64,000 bases of DNA from Streptococcus marmotae (GCF_001623565.1 NZ_CP015196.1:1819501-1883500), one strand, 5' to 3'; positions 1 to 11,779 are shown, numbered from the stretch's first letter. The notes: generated by a model from the letters alone, not told the origin. A program made the numbers and translations.

Positions 1-1
1 A

Positions 2-262
2 ATTGTCAGCCAACCGACCCGTGGTTTAGATGTTGGTGCGATTGAATATATTCGGAAACGCTTGATTGCTGAACGGGATAAGGGAAAAGCTGTTCTAGTT
101 GTCAGCTTTGAATTGGACGAAATTTTAGATGTGTCTGACCGTATTGCGGTTATTCACGATGGTGTGATTCATGGTATTGTCGATCCTGCCAAGACCAATA
201 AACAAGAATTAGGATTCTTAATGGCTGGTGGAAAACTTGAAAAGGAGGAAGCAAATGCCTAA
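2..262 (+). CDS. nupA: Nucleoside ABC importer, ATPase subunit (C-terminal part)
   Basis: Only the last 86 codons are inside the window; the gene enters from the left edge. The visible part reads QPTRGLDVGAIEYI, typical of the second ATPase half of the YufO/NupA (BMP-type) nucleoside importers, followed by a FELDEIL segment like the Walker B/D-loop surroundings and the regulatory tail. It overlaps the next gene by 8 bp, which is the usual order ATPase-permease-permease. In this family the protein powers uptake of purine and pyrimidine nucleosides at the membrane. The substrate-binding lipoprotein would lie upstream, outside the window. The symbol is assigned from family and order, not from a full-length comparison. 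Confidence 0.85.
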   Translation: MVSQPTRGLDVGAIEYIRKRLIAERDKGKAVLVVSFELDEILDVSDRIAVIHDGVIHGIVDPAKTNKQELGFLMAGGKLEKEEANA

Positions 263-1316
263 GAAGTTACAAAATATCACCCTTCCTTTGTTAGCAGTCG
301 TATCTGGATTGCTACTAGGAGCGATTATTATGCTGGTTTTCGGCTATGATCCACTTTGGGGTTATGAAGAATTATTCTATTCTGCCTTTGGTTCTGTCAA
401 ATCAATTGGTGAAATTTTCCGAGCGATGGCCCCCTTAATCTTTACAGCACTTGGATTTGCTGTTGCGAGCCGAGCAGGATTTTTTAACGTTGGTTTATCA
501 GGTCAAGCCCTTGTAGGTTGGGTATTTGCTGGCTGGTTTGCTCTCGAAAATCCAGATTTACCAAGACCTATCTTAATTCTTGCAACCATTGCCATTGCTA
601 TGATTGCAGGCGGAATTGCTGGTGCCATACCAGGTGTTTTACGGGCTTATCTGGGAACGAGTGAGGTTATTGTGACCATTATGATGAACTATATCTTACT
701 CTACTCTAGCAACTACATTATTCGCAATGTCTTTGCTTCTGATTTGATGAAGAACAAGGATTCGAGTATCAATATCTCTGCGAATGCTTCTTACCAAACA
801 GAATGGCTTCGTTCCTTAACAGATAATTCACGGATGAATATTGGTATTTTCTTTGCAATTATTGCGGTACTCCTTATTTGGTTCTTGTTGACCAAGACAA
901 CACTTGGTTTTGAAATCCGCTCTGTAGGATTGAATCCAACTGCTTCAGACTATGCAGGAATGTCAGCAAAACGAACCATTATTCTATCCATGATTATCTC
1001 AGGTGCTTTAGCGGGTCTTGGTGGAGCAGTGCAAGGACTTGGAACCTTCCAAAATGTCTATACGCAGGGTGGAAATTTGGACATTGGTTTTAACGGAATG
1101 TCTGTTGCCTTACTTGCTTCCAATTCACCACTGGGTATCCCATTAGCGGCCTTCTTGTTTGGTTTGTTATCAATTGGAGCGCCTGGTATGGTCAAAGCAC
1201 AAATTCCACCTGAATTGATTAATGTCGTGACGGCCTCTATCATCTTCTTTGTCGGTGTTAAATTTGTCTTTGAACAATTACTAAAACGGAACAAAAAAGC
1301 GAAAGGAGCTAACTAA
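255..1316 (+). CDS. nupB: Nucleoside ABC importer permease 1
   Basis: 353-residue integral membrane protein with about nine hydrophobic segments, of the YufP/NupB family (BPD_transp_2-type permeases). The motif region GLSGQALVGW and the loop EVIVTIMMNYI are characteristic of these permeases. I chose ATG 255 (MPKKLQ) because an AAAGGAGG ribosome site sits at 241-248; an upstream in-frame ATG at 228 lies inside the ATPase gene without such a site. The start overlaps the end of the ATPase gene by 8 bp, so translation is probably coupled. It forms the membrane channel together with the following permease. Confidence 0.92.
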   Translation: MPKKLQNITLPLLAVVSGLLLGAIIMLVFGYDPLWGYEELFYSAFGSVKSIGEIFRAMAPLIFTALGFAVASRAGFFNVGLSGQALVGWVFAGWFALENPDLPRPILILATIAIAMIAGGIAGAIPGVLRAYLGTSEVIVTIMMNYILLYSSNYIIRNVFASDLMKNKDSSINISANASYQTEWLRSLTDNSRMNIGIFFAIIAVLLIWFLLTKTTLGFEIRSVGLNPTASDYAGMSAKRTIILSMIISGALAGLGGAVQGLGTFQNVYTQGGNLDIGFNGMSVALLASNSPLGIPLAAFLFGLLSIGAPGMVKAQIPPELINVVTASIIFFVGVKFVFEQLLKRNKKAKGAN

Positions 1317-1317
1317 T

Positions 1318-2271
1318 ATGAATTTGACAATAGTAACGCTTTTAATTTCGCAGATGCTGATTTACTCAGCTCCATTGATTTTCACTAGTTTGGGTGGAGT
1401 ATTCTCAGAACGTGCAGGTGTCGTCAATGTGGGACTTGAAGGAATCATGGTGATTGGTGCCTTTGCTGGTGTTGTTTTCAATTTGGAATTTGCCAGCAGC
1501 TTTGGTAAAGCAACCCCACTTTTAGCTGTCTTAGTTGGTGGGATTGCAGGGCTACTTTTCTCCATTATTCACGCAGTAGCAACTATCAATTTTCGAGCAG
1601 ACCATGTCGTATCAGGTACAGTTTTGAACCTCTTAGCACCAGCCTTTTCAGTCTTTTTGGTTAAAGTGCTTTATAATAAAGGACAGACAGACAGTATTCC
1701 AGAATCTTTCGGAAAATTTTCATTCCCTGTGTTGGAAAAAATACCAGTGGTTGGTGATTTATTCTTTAAAAATACCAGTCTAATGGGATATGTAGCCATT
1801 GCTATGGCCTTTGTATCCTGGTTTGTTCTTTATAAGACGAAATTCGGATTGCGCCTACGTTCAGTAGGTGAACATCCTCAGGCGGCAGATACTTTGGGAA
1901 TCAATGTGTATACTATGCGTTATGCTGGTGTTCTTATCGCAGGTTTCCTTGGAGGAGTTGGAGGAGCTGTCAGCGCCCAAACCGTTAATATTAACTTTTC
2001 AGCAACCACAATTGTAGGTTCAGGTTTTATTGCCCTGGCAGCAGTTATCTTTGGTAAATGGAATCCAATTGGTGCTATGCTAGCCAGCCTATTCTTTGGC
2101 TTGTCACAGAGTTTATCTGTTATCGGTGGACAACTTCCTGGTTTATCACACGTACCAAATGTTTATCTGCAAATTGCACCATATTTTATTACAGTAGTGG
2201 CACTTGCAGCCTTCTTTGGAAAAGCAGTCGCGCCAAAAGCCGATGGTGTGAACTACATTAAATCGAAATAA
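1318..2271 (+). CDS. nupC: Nucleoside ABC importer permease 2
   Basis: 317-residue membrane protein, partner of the preceding permease, YufQ/NupC family. It begins 1 bp after the stop of nupB with a GGAG ribosome site inside the end of nupB. The segment FSERAGVVNVGLEGIMVIGAF near residues 29-48 is the family signature. The gene is followed directly by a hairpin terminator, so the importer operon ends here. Function as the second channel subunit is inferred from family and position. Confidence 0.92.
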   Translation: MNLTIVTLLISQMLIYSAPLIFTSLGGVFSERAGVVNVGLEGIMVIGAFAGVVFNLEFASSFGKATPLLAVLVGGIAGLLFSIIHAVATINFRADHVVSGTVLNLLAPAFSVFLVKVLYNKGQTDSIPESFGKFSFPVLEKIPVVGDLFFKNTSLMGYVAIAMAFVSWFVLYKTKFGLRLRSVGEHPQAADTLGINVYTMRYAGVLIAGFLGGVGGAVSAQTVNINFSATTIVGSGFIALAAVIFGKWNPIGAMLASLFFGLSQSLSVIGGQLPGLSHVPNVYLQIAPYFITVVALAAFFGKAVAPKADGVNYIKSK

Positions 2272-2280
2272 CAAGTTACA

Positions 2281-2317
2281 GGAGTTGAGTGTTTTGTTCA
2301 GCTCCTTATTATTTTTT
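2281..2317 (+). terminator. Terminator of the nucleoside importer operon
   Basis: GGAGTTGAG (2281-2289) pairs with TTCAGCTCC (2297-2305) with two G-T pairs, followed by a T-rich run to 2317. It lies 10 bp after the nupC stop. Confidence 0.8.
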
Positions 2318-2327
2318 CGAGAGCTGA

Positions 2328-2430
2328 TACTCTATAAAACGCAAAATCTGCTAGGCAATGGAGCCACGGGTAGAACTAGAGTTTAGGAAGATGAGTTAAC
2401 AGCTTCAAATTTTGATTTTTGATGAGTATG
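2328..2430 (-). repeat. Dispersed intergenic repeat, copy A
   Basis: About 100 bp. Read on the minus strand it aligns over its whole length with 37804-37904: shared blocks include CAAAAATCAAA, GTTAACTCA, AGTTCTA, TTGCCTAG and AGATTTT. A third, shorter and more diverged relative is at 15161-15217. It lies between two convergent operons and has no open reading frame of note. Confidence 0.7.
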
Positions 2431-2463
2431 AAAAAACCAGCTGTGTCGTTATGACATAGCTGG
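2431..2463 (-). terminator. Terminator of ldh
   Basis: CCAGCTGTGTC (2437-2447) pairs with GACATAGCTGG (2453-2463) around a 5-nt loop; on the minus strand it is followed by six T. It lies 27 bp beyond the ldh stop. Confidence 0.9.
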
Positions 2464-2489
2464 CTTAGCGTTTATTCATAGTTTTCAGA

Positions 2490-3556
<1,067 letters not shown>

Positions 3557-3620
3557 TTGTGAAAGGTTGTTTGAAAATGTTTACATTATAAGGCCCTGAC
3601 AAGAAAATTTCTTCACAATA

Positions 3621-3629
3621 TGTTATAAT
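3621..3629 (+). promoter_or_regulatory. gyrA promoter (extended -10)
   Basis: TGTTATAAT at 3621-3629, about 37 bp before the gyrA start. No good -35 is visible at 17 nt. Confidence 0.65.
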
Positions 3630-3665
3630 ATAGTAGATACTTTCAAGAGAAAAGAGACAGATTTA

Positions 3666-6113
3666 ATGCATGATAAAAATTTAGTAGATGTAAATCTGAC
3701 CAGCGAAATGAAGACCAGTTTCATTGACTATGCAATGAGCGTTATCGTAGCTCGGGCTCTTCCGGATGTACGTGATGGTCTAAAACCTGTTCATCGTCGA
3801 ATCTTGTACGGGATGAACGAATTGGGCATTACACCAGATAAGCCACACAAGAAATCGGCTCGTATTACCGGGGATGTCATGGGTAAATACCATCCACATG
3901 GGGACAGTGCGATTTATGAAGCCATGGTGCGGATGGCCCAGTGGTGGAGCTACCGGTATATGCTCGTAGATGGGCATGGAAACTTCGGTTCGATGGATGG
4001 CGATGGAGCAGCTGCACAGCGCTATACCGAGGCACGTATGAACAAAATCGCCTTGGAGATGTTGCGTGATATCAACAAGAATACCGTAAACTTTGCGGAC
4101 AACTATGATGCTAGTGAGCGTGAGCCTGAGGTCCTACCAGCACGTTTTCCAAATTTATTGGTTAATGGTACGACAGGTATTGCCGTTGGGATGGCGACAA
4201 ATATCCCGCCTCACAATCTAGGTGAGACGATTGAAGCAGTGAATCTGATTATTGATAATCCAGAAGCAACGACTCGGGAAATTATGGAAGTCTTGCCTGG
4301 TCCTGACTTTCCAACGGGTGCTTTGGTCATGGGGAAATCAGGCATTCACCGTGCTTATGAGACTGGAAAAGGATCAATTGTTCTTCGTTCCAGGACAGAA
4401 ATTGAAGAGTATGGCAATGGTCGTGAGCGCATCGTTGTGACAGAATTTCCTTATATGGTCAATAAGACCAAGGTTCATGAACATATTGTCCGTCTGGTTC
4501 AAGAAAAACGAATAGATGGAATTACAGCTGTTCGTGATGAGTCCAATCGCGAAGGAGTTCGTTTTGTAATCGAGGTCAGACGAGATGCATCAGCCAATGT
4601 CATCTTGAATAATCTTTTCAAATTGACCCAACTTCAGACTAATTTTAGTTTCAATATGTTGGCCATTCAAAATGGAGTACCGAAAATTCTTTCTGTTCGT
4701 CAAATTTTGGAAGCCTATGTTGAACACCAAAAAGAAGTTGTTACTCGCCGTACCCAGTTTGATAAAGAAAAGGCAGAAGCGCGTGCCCATATCTTAGAAG
4801 GATTGCTGATTGCCTTAGATCATATTGATGAAGTAATCAAGGTGATTCGTAATAGCGAAACAGATGCAGAAGCACAGGCAGAATTGATGGCACGCTTTGA
4901 GCTATCAGAGCGTCAGAGCCAAGCTATTCTTGATATGCGCCTTCGCCGTTTGACAGGCTTGGAACGCGATAAGATCCAATCAGAATACGATGATTTGATT
5001 GCCTTGATTGCTGATTTAGCAGATATTTTAGCCAAACCAGAGCGGGTTGTACAAATTATCAAAGATGAACTAGAAGAAATCAAGCGCAAATATGCAGATC
5101 CTCGTCGGACAGAGTTAATGGTAGGTGAAGTCCTATCCCTTGAAGATGAAGATTTAATTGAGGAAACAGATGTGTTAATTACCCTATCCAATCAAGGGTA
5201 TATTAAACGGCTTGCACAGGATGAATTTCATGCTCAAAAACGTGGAGGACGTGGTGTTCAGGGAACAGGGGTCAAAGATGATGACTTTGTTCGTGAATTG
5301 GTTTCTACTAGTACCCATGACCGTCTCCTCTTCTTTACCAACAAGGGGCGTGTCTATCGTCTAAAAGGCTATGAAATTCCTGAATACGGCCGCACAGCAA
5401 AGGGATTGCCGGTTGTAAATCTCTTGAAGTTAGAAGAAAATGAGTCGATTCAGACGATTATCAACGTTACCAAGGAGCAAGAAGAAGGACATTATCTCTT
5501 CTTTACTACTCGTCAAGGAATTGTCAAACGGACTAGCGTTGCTGAATTTGGCAATATCCGTCAAAATGGGTTGAAGGCTCTGAACTTAAAAGAAGATGAT
5601 GAATTGATTAACGTTTTCTTGACAGATGGGCAAACAGATGTTATCATGGGTTCTAAATTCGGTTATGCCGTCCGGTTCACAGAGACAGATGTTCGCAATA
5701 TGAGTCGCATAGCGACTGGTGTGCGGGGAATGCGGCTTCGTGAAGGGGATTGCTTAGTCGGAGCAGCAGTTGTCTCAGATGACCAAGAAGTTCTTGTGCT
5801 GACGGAAAATGGTTTTGGAAAACGAACACCAGCTTCAGAATACCCAACCAAAGGGCGTGGCGGTAAAGGAATTAAAACTGTTAAAGTTGCAGAGAAAAAT
5901 GGTTATCTAGCTGGCTTAACAACCATTTCAGGCGATGAAGATATTATGGTGATTACAGATACAGGAGTCATTATTCGGACAAACGTTGCCAACATCTCAC
6001 AGACAGGACGTGCAACCATGGGGGTAAAGGTCATGAGATTAGATAATGAGGCAAGTATTGTGACGTTTGCTTTGGTTGATGCTGCAGATTCTAAAGATTC
6101 AGAGGAAAATTAA
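3666..6113 (+). CDS. gyrA: DNA gyrase subunit A
   Basis: 815 residues. It is the breakage-reunion subunit of DNA gyrase, working with GyrB to introduce negative supercoils. The active tyrosine is Tyr120 in AQRYTEARM. The quinolone-determining region has Ser81 and Glu85, the sensitive wild-type residues, so no classical fluoroquinolone target change is seen. The C-terminal beta-pinwheel contains the GyrA box as QKRGGRG, close to the canonical QRRGGKG. The gene is followed 4 bp later by sortase A, the order known from other streptococci. Confidence 0.98.
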   Translation: MHDKNLVDVNLTSEMKTSFIDYAMSVIVARALPDVRDGLKPVHRRILYGMNELGITPDKPHKKSARITGDVMGKYHPHGDSAIYEAMVRMAQWWSYRYMLVDGHGNFGSMDGDGAAAQRYTEARMNKIALEMLRDINKNTVNFADNYDASEREPEVLPARFPNLLVNGTTGIAVGMATNIPPHNLGETIEAVNLIIDNPEATTREIMEVLPGPDFPTGALVMGKSGIHRAYETGKGSIVLRSRTEIEEYGNGRERIVVTEFPYMVNKTKVHEHIVRLVQEKRIDGITAVRDESNREGVRFVIEVRRDASANVILNNLFKLTQLQTNFSFNMLAIQNGVPKILSVRQILEAYVEHQKEVVTRRTQFDKEKAEARAHILEGLLIALDHIDEVIKVIRNSETDAEAQAELMARFELSERQSQAILDMRLRRLTGLERDKIQSEYDDLIALIADLADILAKPERVVQIIKDELEEIKRKYADPRRTELMVGEVLSLEDEDLIEETDVLITLSNQGYIKRLAQDEFHAQKRGGRGVQGTGVKDDDFVRELVSTSTHDRLLFFTNKGRVYRLKGYEIPEYGRTAKGLPVVNLLKLEENESIQTIINVTKEQEEGHYLFFTTRQGIVKRTSVAEFGNIRQNGLKALNLKEDDELINVFLTDGQTDVIMGSKFGYAVRFTETDVRNMSRIATGVRGMRLREGDCLVGAAVVSDDQEVLVLTENGFGKRTPASEYPTKGRGGKGIKTVKVAEKNGYLAGLTTISGDEDIMVITDTGVIIRTNVANISQTGRATMGVKVMRLDNEASIVTFALVDAADSKDSEEN

Positions 6114-6117
6114 GATT

Positions 6118-6864
6118 ATGAGTAATCGTAGACGTTCTAGTAAGAAAAAGAAAAGCGGTATTTGGAGAAATTTATTAGCAGGTATGTTTTTCCTTATTGC
6201 AATCGCATTGATGTTCAATACTTCTATTCGCAACATGATTATTGCTTGGAATAGCAATCGCTACCAAGTTACTAAAGTGACAGAAGCAGATATCGAGAAG
6301 AACAAGCAGGCAGAAACAACTTTTGATTTTGAGCAGGTGCAATCCATCTCGACAGAAGCTGTTTTGAAAGCTCAATGGGAGTCCCAGCAACTCCCCGTCA
6401 TTGGTGGAATTGCGATTCCTGATTTAAATGTTAATCTCCCTATTTTTAAGGGTTTATCAAATGTTGCCTTGATGTATGGGGCAGGAACGATGAAAGAGAC
6501 CCAAGAAATGGGACAGGGGAATTATTCCTTAGCTAGTCATCATATTTTTGGAATAGCAGGAGCGAGTGAAACACTCTTTTCACCTCTTGAACGTGCACAG
6601 GAAGGTATGAAGATTTATTTGACAGATAAGCAAAATGTCTATACCTATGTTGTGACAAGTGTACAGTCGGTGACTCCTGAAAGTGTAGAGGTTATTGATG
6701 ATGTGGAAGGTCAAACAGAGATTACGCTTGTGACCTGTGAGGATTTAGAAGCCACCATGCGGACCATTGTCAAAGGAAAACTAGAAAGTAGTGTTCCTTA
6801 CAATGAGACACCAAAAGATATTTTGAAACATTTTGAGAAAAAATATAATCAGGTACAAATTTAA
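6118..6864 (+). CDS. srtA: Class A sortase
   Basis: 248-residue membrane-anchored transpeptidase that cuts LPXTG proteins between Thr and Gly and links them to the peptidoglycan cross bridge. A basic N-terminus (about 20 residues) is followed by one membrane segment; the catalytic domain has His142 in SLASHH, Cys207 in TLVTCED and Arg215. I take ATG 6118, 4 bp after gyrA; the frame is open further upstream but only inside gyrA. The LPNTG protein encoded at 45580-50529 is an expected substrate. A strong terminator follows. Confidence 0.97.
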   Translation: MSNRRRSSKKKKSGIWRNLLAGMFFLIAIALMFNTSIRNMIIAWNSNRYQVTKVTEADIEKNKQAETTFDFEQVQSISTEAVLKAQWESQQLPVIGGIAIPDLNVNLPIFKGLSNVALMYGAGTMKETQEMGQGNYSLASHHIFGIAGASETLFSPLERAQEGMKIYLTDKQNVYTYVVTSVQSVTPESVEVIDDVEGQTEITLVTCEDLEATMRTIVKGKLESSVPYNETPKDILKHFEKKYNQVQI

Positions 6865-6890
6865 AAAAGAAGGCAAATGCCTTCTTTTTT
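6863..6890. terminator. Terminator after gyrA-srtA
   Basis: AGAAGGC (6868-6874), loop AAAT, GCCTTCT (6879-6885), with an A run before and a T run after; it could work in both directions. Confidence 0.9.
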
Positions 6891-6917
6891 GCGAATAAAT
6901 ATAATGAGGAGGAAGAT

Positions 6918-7598
6918 ATGTATCAAATTATGTTTCAAGAAGAGTCACTATTACCACGGGAGCGTTTATTGGAAGTAGGCGCAGAAAGTCTTAGCAATCA
7001 AGAATTATTAGCCATTTTTATCCGAACGGGGACAAAAAAAGAGCCAGTTTCTATCCTATCAAATAATCTATTAGCCAAATTAGAAAATCTAGCTGCCTTA
7101 AGGGATTTGTCTATTGAAGAATTGCAAACATTAGCAGGCATTGGTCGTGTTAAAGCTGTAGAAATCAAGGCAATGATTGAGTTGGGACGGCGAATTAATC
7201 AGTCAGAAATTTTACTTCAAGATCGTGTGCTTGGAAGTGAGAAATTAGGGCGTAAAATGATGCAGGATATTGGCGATAAGAAGCAAGAACATCTAGTTGC
7301 TCTTTATCTTGACACACAAAATAAAATTATTAGCCAAAAGACTATTTTTATTGGTAGTGTAAATAAAAGTATTGCAGAACCAAGGGAGATTTTGCATTAT
7401 GCCGTAAAATGTATGGCTACATCGATTATTGTTGTACATAATCACCCTTCTGGGTCTGTGCAGCCGAGTAAAAACGATCTGGTATTTACTGAGACACTAA
7501 AAAAGTCCTGCGAGATGCTAGGACTTGTCTTACTTGATCATTTGATTGTGGCGAAATCAGCCTATTATAGTTTTCGTGAGGAAGGAGAGCTTTGTTAA
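6918..7598 (+). CDS. radC: RadC family JAB/MPN protein
   Basis: 226 residues. An N-terminal helix-hairpin-helix like region (about 1-75) is followed by a JAB/MPN metalloprotease-like domain with the metal motif HNHPSG plus a downstream Asp. RadC was once linked to DNA repair; its real role is unsettled. ATG 6918 is preceded by GAGGAGGAAG. The 3' end overlaps the convergent amidotransferase gene by 4 bp, and no terminator separates them. Confidence 0.95.
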   Translation: MYQIMFQEESLLPRERLLEVGAESLSNQELLAIFIRTGTKKEPVSILSNNLLAKLENLAALRDLSIEELQTLAGIGRVKAVEIKAMIELGRRINQSEILLQDRVLGSEKLGRKMMQDIGDKKQEHLVALYLDTQNKIISQKTIFIGSVNKSIAEPREILHYAVKCMATSIIVVHNHPSGSVQPSKNDLVFTETLKKSCEMLGLVLLDHLIVAKSAYYSFREEGELC

Positions 7599-8287
7599 AA
7601 TTCATTAACGAGGTAATCGAACAAAGCTTTTTCTTCGGTACGAGTAGAATAAAGAAGTTCTGGATGCCACTGTACGCCAAGGAAATGCGCTCTATCAGTC
7701 ATCATCGTTGCTTCGATAGTCCCATCTTCAGCTTGACCAATCACCTGTAAACCAGAAGCCAGTTGATCTAAGGCCTGTCTATGAAAAGAGTTAACCATCG
7801 GTTGTCTTCCATAGACAGTGGCCAGTGGATTTTCTTCTTGTAGGTAAATTGAGTGAACAGGTGTATGAGAAATGGTAGTTTGCCAATGATTTGGGATGGA
7901 TTGATGCAAGGTACCACCCATGGCAACATTAAAAAGTTGCATCCCACGACAAACACCAAATATTGGCTTCTGCTGTTTGATGGCTTCTTGAATCAAAGCA
8001 AGTTCAAAGTCATCACGCTGGCTATGATAATTGTCGCTGTCAATGGTCTGCTCTTGCCCATAGTAACTTGGAAGGACATTCTGTCCACCAGTCAAAATGA
8101 GCTTGTCAATCATGTTGATATAGCTTTGAGCCATATTAGCAGAGACAATTGGCAGGATGAGAGGGATTCCTCCAGCAGATTCGATTGCTTTGACAAAAGT
8201 GGTGGCAGCATAGGATAGAACTGGCTCAGTATCATCGGTTGTATTGAGAAATTCATTGGCTGAAATACCGATAATTGGCTTACTCAT
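7595..8287 (-). CDS. Class I glutamine amidotransferase (peptidase C26 type)
   Basis: 230 residues, of the PuuD/gamma-glutamyl hydrolase family. The nucleophile is Cys113 in FGVCRGMQ and the His-Glu pair is in GVQWHPELL near residue 210. Family members hydrolyse gamma-glutamyl bonds, for instance gamma-glutamyl-GABA; the substrate here cannot be told. It starts 4 bp after the stop of rex and is probably cotranscribed with it. Confidence 0.88.
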   Translation of the reverse strand: MSKPIIGISANEFLNTTDDTEPVLSYAATTFVKAIESAGGIPLILPIVSANMAQSYINMIDKLILTGGQNVLPSYYGQEQTIDSDNYHSQRDDFELALIQEAIKQQKPIFGVCRGMQLFNVAMGGTLHQSIPNHWQTTISHTPVHSIYLQEENPLATVYGRQPMVNSFHRQALDQLASGLQVIGQAEDGTIEATMMTDRAHFLGVQWHPELLYSTRTEEKALFDYLVNEF

Positions 8288-8291
8288 AACA

Positions 8292-8930
8292 TTATCCTTT
8301 TCTCATGAAATAAAGGAGGGTTTGTAATTCACTGGTCAAATCGACATACTGGACGACGACATCTTTTGGTACAGATAAGTTGACGGGTGAGAAACTCAAG
8401 ATTCCCTTAACACCAGCCGCGACCAAGACATTAGCAACTTCTTGGGCCTTGGTACTTGGTACGGTCAAGATAGCTGTTTGAGCGTTTGCTTCTTTTATCT
8501 TTTCTTCGATTTCTGAGATGCCATAGATTGGAACATTTTCATCAATTGTACCAACTGATGGGTGATTATCTGCTTCAAAAGCCATGACAATTTTCATTTT
8601 ATTCCGCTCATGGAAGCGATAATGCAGGAGTGCTCGCCCCATATTCCCGACCCCAACCAGCATCACATTGGTGATAGAATTATCATTCAAAATATCAGCG
8701 AAGAAATCCATTAATTTTTTGACATCGTACCCAAATCCACGGCGTCCTAATTCACCAAAGTAAGAAAAATCACGACGAACAGTAGCAGAATCAATACCGA
8801 TAGCTTCTGCAATTTCTTTGGAACTTGCTTTTTCAATATTTCCGGCATGAAATCGTTTGAATATGCGGTAATAGATTGATAAACGCTTAGCAGTGGCACG
8901 GGGAATAGGGGATTTTTTTTCGTTTTTCAC
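8292..8930 (-). CDS. rex: Redox-sensing transcriptional repressor Rex
   Basis: 212 residues. The N-terminal winged helix (about 1-80) has the recognition region [18 protein letters not shown]; the Rossmann domain follows with GVGNMGRAL. Rex binds DNA when NADH is low and represses fermentation and NADH-consuming genes. A TTTGTGA half-site (8974-8980) lies in its own upstream region, but the second half is poor. The terminator at 9003-9030 separates it from the upstream operon, so it has its own promoter in 8931-9002. Confidence 0.96.
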   Translation of the reverse strand: MKNEKKSPIPRATAKRLSIYYRIFKRFHAGNIEKASSKEIAEAIGIDSATVRRDFSYFGELGRRGFGYDVKKLMDFFADILNDNSITNVMLVGVGNMGRALLHYRFHERNKMKIVMAFEADNHPSVGTIDENVPIYGISEIEEKIKEANAQTAILTVPSTKAQEVANVLVAAGVKGILSFSPVNLSVPKDVVVQYVDLTSELQTLLYFMRKG

Positions 8931-9002
8931 AATCTTTTACTCCTTTTAATTATTAATTCTATTTTAGTAAAAGTTTGTGAAAAATGCAACAGATTACACC
9001 AG

Positions 9003-9030
9003 AAAAAACAAGAAGAAATTCTTGTTTTTT
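9003..9030 (-). terminator. Terminator of the prs-desulfurase operon
   Basis: AAAAAACAAGAA (9003-9014), loop GAAA, TTCTTGTTTTTT (9019-9030). On the minus strand it touches the stop of the DUF4649 gene. Confidence 0.85.
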
Positions 9031-9244
9031 AGTGATTATTCGGGTCTATTGTTTTGAGATAACGATATAAATTGCCGATGGGTCCTTGATAACCTAAGTC
9101 TCGACCATCTTGAATGATTGAGTGTACTTTTAGGTGATCAGGAAGGGTCACGCAACCTGAAAAAGAGAGCAGTAGGTCCTCAAAGTTTTCAAAAGTTTGT
9201 GAGCGAATCTGCTGATAAGAATCTTGATAGCGCAGCTCAATCAT
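9029..9244 (-). CDS. Small conserved protein, DUF4649-like
   Basis: 71 residues, no signal or membrane segment. Sequence and position (last gene after the cysteine desulfurase and a DUF1831 protein) match the small DUF4649 proteins of streptococci. Its start overlaps the stop of the DUF1831 gene by 4 bp (ATGA type), so it is translationally coupled. Function unknown. Confidence 0.75.
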   Translation of the reverse strand: MIELRYQDSYQQIRSQTFENFEDLLLSFSGCVTLPDHLKVHSIIQDGRDLGYQGPIGNLYRYLKTIDPNNH

Positions 9245-9594
9245 GCTTTTGTACTTTCTTTTGTGAAAATATCTCGGTCAACTAAGCTATCCATAAGGAA
9301 GTAAAATTTTTCTTGGATAACGGTATTTCCACCTGCTTTAAAAATATCGACCAAATGTAGACCTGATTTGTCTGTAATATTGATTTTAAAACCAGTCAAA
9401 TCTTTATTGATAATAATTTTTAGAAGAAAGCCTTGATTAGAGTTGGGAATTTCTTCTAACATACGTGTTAATTGGTAATTACCAACCTGAGTCTGTTCAA
9501 ATGTATTGTCACGCAAGGTGTATTTTTTGATACCTGGGTGAATAGAGTAGGTATAGTCACAGTTTTTAAGCGTTACAGATGTTGTAAAAGCCAT
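9241..9594 (-). CDS. Conserved protein, DUF1831 family
   Basis: 117 residues. The pattern MAFTTSVTLKNCDYTYSIHPG at the start fits the DUF1831 family, which regularly sits beside a cysteine desulfurase in Lactobacillales. It overlaps the desulfurase stop by 1 bp and the DUF4649 gene by 4 bp. No catalytic motif is visible. A link to Fe-S or thiolation chemistry is inferred only from the constant neighbourhood. Confidence 0.8.
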   Translation of the reverse strand: MAFTTSVTLKNCDYTYSIHPGIKKYTLRDNTFEQTQVGNYQLTRMLEEIPNSNQGFLLKIIINKDLTGFKINITDKSGLHLVDIFKAGGNTVIQEKFYFLMDSLVDRDIFTKESTKA

Positions 9595-10715
9595 TAATAA
9601 ATGCCTCCGATAATTTCATGTAGTTTGTCGATGAGGAAGTCCACTTCCTCTTTGGTATTTTCAGGTGAGAAGCTAATCCGAATGGATTCCTTTAGGCGAT
9701 GTGAATCTTTTCCATATAGCGCTTCTAAGACATGGCTCTTTTGAATCACGCCAGCAGTACAGGCAGATCCGCTGGAAACAGCGATACCTGCGAGATCTAG
9801 GCGCATGAGCATTTGCTCATTAAGCTGATTGGGGAAACCGATGTTGACAACGTAGGGAAGTGTCGGTCCTGCTTCATTTAGATAATGATGAGAAGACGCC
9901 AAATTTTTTATCAGGTGATCTTTTAAAGCAGAGACGCTGTTGAAATGTTCTTCTAGCTGTTCTGTTTGTTCTTTTAAAGCTGTTGCCATAGCTGCAATTC
10001 CTGCCAGATTTTCTGTTCCTGCACGGTGTTGTTGCTCTTGACGTCCTCCGTGAATCAGAGAGTCAAAGTTAGGGATACGACTATAGAGGAAGCCTACCCC
10101 TTTTGGACCATGAAACTTATGGGCAGCAGCAGAGAGAAAATCGATTCCTAGTTGTTCCGGTGAAATGGCGACTTTTCCAATTGCTTGGACAGCATCTACA
10201 TGAAAAATAGCTTGATGTTGAGAAAGGATTTCGCCGATTTCTTTGATCGGTAGCAACAGTCCAGTCTCATTGTTGGCATACATGGCACTAACTAAAATAG
10301 TGTCTGGGCGCAGAGCTTCCTGCACCTGCTGGGCGGAAATTCTTTGATTGATAGGCTGAATATAGGTTACCTCAAAGCCAAACCGCTCCTGCAAATACTC
10401 CATGGTATGAAGGACAGCATGGTGCTCGATAGCGGTTGTAATGAGGTGTTTTCCCTTATGCTGATTTGCCAGTGCATAACCTTGGATAGCTAGGGTATCA
10501 GCTTCTGACCCCCCTGAGGTAAAAATGATCTGTTCCGGTTTGGCGTCTAGGATGTGAGCAATATCTGTTCGAGCTTGGCGGAGGATTGCGTTTGCTTTTC
10601 GTCCTGCCCAATGAATACTAGAGGAGTTACCATAGTATTCTGTTGCAATATCCATGAAGGTTTGAAGGGCAACTTTCGACAAGGAAGTGGTCGCTGCATT
10701 GTCTAAATAAATCAA
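9594..10715 (-). CDS. Cysteine desulfurase, NifS/IscS class
   Basis: 373 residues, PLP enzyme that takes sulfur from cysteine as an enzyme persulfide. PLP lysine is Lys200 in AAAHKFHGPKG, the active-site cysteine Cys319 in SSGSACTAG, and the N-terminus reads MIYLDNAATT. The active-site loop is of group I type. It lies 9 bp after prs. A second SUF-type desulfurase is normally present in streptococci, so this one more likely feeds tRNA thiolation or a special pathway; that is inference. Confidence 0.93.
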   Translation of the reverse strand: MIYLDNAATTSLSKVALQTFMDIATEYYGNSSSIHWAGRKANAILRQARTDIAHILDAKPEQIIFTSGGSEADTLAIQGYALANQHKGKHLITTAIEHHAVLHTMEYLQERFGFEVTYIQPINQRISAQQVQEALRPDTILVSAMYANNETGLLLPIKEIGEILSQHQAIFHVDAVQAIGKVAISPEQLGIDFLSAAAHKFHGPKGVGFLYSRIPNFDSLIHGGRQEQQHRAGTENLAGIAAMATALKEQTEQLEEHFNSVSALKDHLIKNLASSHHYLNEAGPTLPYVVNIGFPNQLNEQMLMRLDLAGIAVSSGSACTAGVIQKSHVLEALYGKDSHRLKESIRISFSPENTKEEVDFLIDKLHEIIGGIY

Positions 10716-10724
10716 GGAAATCTC

Positions 10725-11702
10725 CTAGTTTTCAGTATTTGGATTTGTAAAATCGAAGAGAGGACTGACTGGACGTCGTTCGTGAATGCGGATAATGGCG
10801 TCTGCAATCAATTCACTAGCGGTAATAAAAGCAATATTTTTTGGTAATTGTTCTTTGCTTACAACAGAATCTGTGACGAGTACTTCCTTGATTGGGGCTT
10901 GATCTAAGAGTTCTGCTGCAGTACCTGCAAATAACCCGTGACTTGCAACTGCATAAATCTCCGTTGCTCCGCCTTCTTGTACAATTCGAGCTGCTTCTGA
11001 GAAGGTACGACCAGTGTTTAAGATATCATCAATCAAGATAGCTGCTTTTCCAGCAACATCTCCGATAATATACCCTTCTGAACGATCGGCATCGTCTTGG
11101 GCATAGTCGATAATAGCAATTGAAGAATTGAGGTATTCTGCTAAGCTGCGAGCACGCTTGATACCAGAATTTTTAGGACTCACAATCACAACATCTTCAC
11201 CACACAGCCCTTTTTCCATATAATGCTCTGCAAATAGTGGGACAGTAAAGAGATTGTCGACTGGAATATCAAAGAAACCTTGTACCTGAACAGCATGTAA
11301 ATCAAGTGACAAGACACGATCCACACCTGCTTTGACCAGCATATTCGCAACGAGTTTTGCTGTAATTGGTTCACGAGGAGCAGCTGTACGATCCTGACGA
11401 GCATAGCCAAAATAAGGCATAACGACTGTAACAGAATGAGCACTTGCACGCTTACATGCATCCACCATAATCAATAATTCCCAAAGATGATTATTGACAG
11501 GATAGCTAGTTGATTGGATGATATAAACATCCACCCCACGGACACTTTCTTCGATATTGACTTGAATTTCTCCGTCTGAGAATTGTCGAGTTGACATTTT
11601 CCCAAGTGGAATTCCGGATGCTTCAGCAATTTTTTCAGCAATTGCACGGTTGGAATTCAAAGAAAATAGTTTAATTTGTTTATCACCATACGGTTGAACC
11701 AT
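10725..11702 (-). CDS. prs: Ribose-phosphate pyrophosphokinase
   Basis: 325 residues. It makes PRPP from ribose 5-phosphate and ATP for purine, pyrimidine, NAD, histidine and tryptophan synthesis. The PRPP-binding loop is in [19 protein letters not shown] and the flexible loop in [13 protein letters not shown]. The segment [12 protein letters not shown] has Val where many class I enzymes have Gly. It corresponds to the second prs gene of streptococci by its neighbours (desulfurase, CYTH protein, relQ). AAAGGAG lies 11 nt before the start. Confidence 0.95.
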   Translation of the reverse strand: MVQPYGDKQIKLFSLNSNRAIAEKIAEASGIPLGKMSTRQFSDGEIQVNIEESVRGVDVYIIQSTSYPVNNHLWELLIMVDACKRASAHSVTVVMPYFGYARQDRTAAPREPITAKLVANMLVKAGVDRVLSLDLHAVQVQGFFDIPVDNLFTVPLFAEHYMEKGLCGEDVVIVSPKNSGIKRARSLAEYLNSSIAIIDYAQDDADRSEGYIIGDVAGKAAILIDDILNTGRTFSEAARIVQEGGATEIYAVASHGLFAGTAAELLDQAPIKEVLVTDSVVSKEQLPKNIAFITASELIADAIIRIHERRPVSPLFDFTNPNTEN

Positions 11703-11779
11703 GATCAGAAATACTCCTTTTATTCGATAGTTCTATTTTATCAGAAAATCCCAAAATTTTCAGTAAAGAAATAGATCAG

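Noticed and set aside
3720-3930. Fluoroquinolone resistance change in GyrA
   Set aside because: Ser81 and Glu85 are the wild-type residues.
3780-5191. Minus-strand frames inside gyrA
   Set aside because: Shadows of a highly conserved gene.
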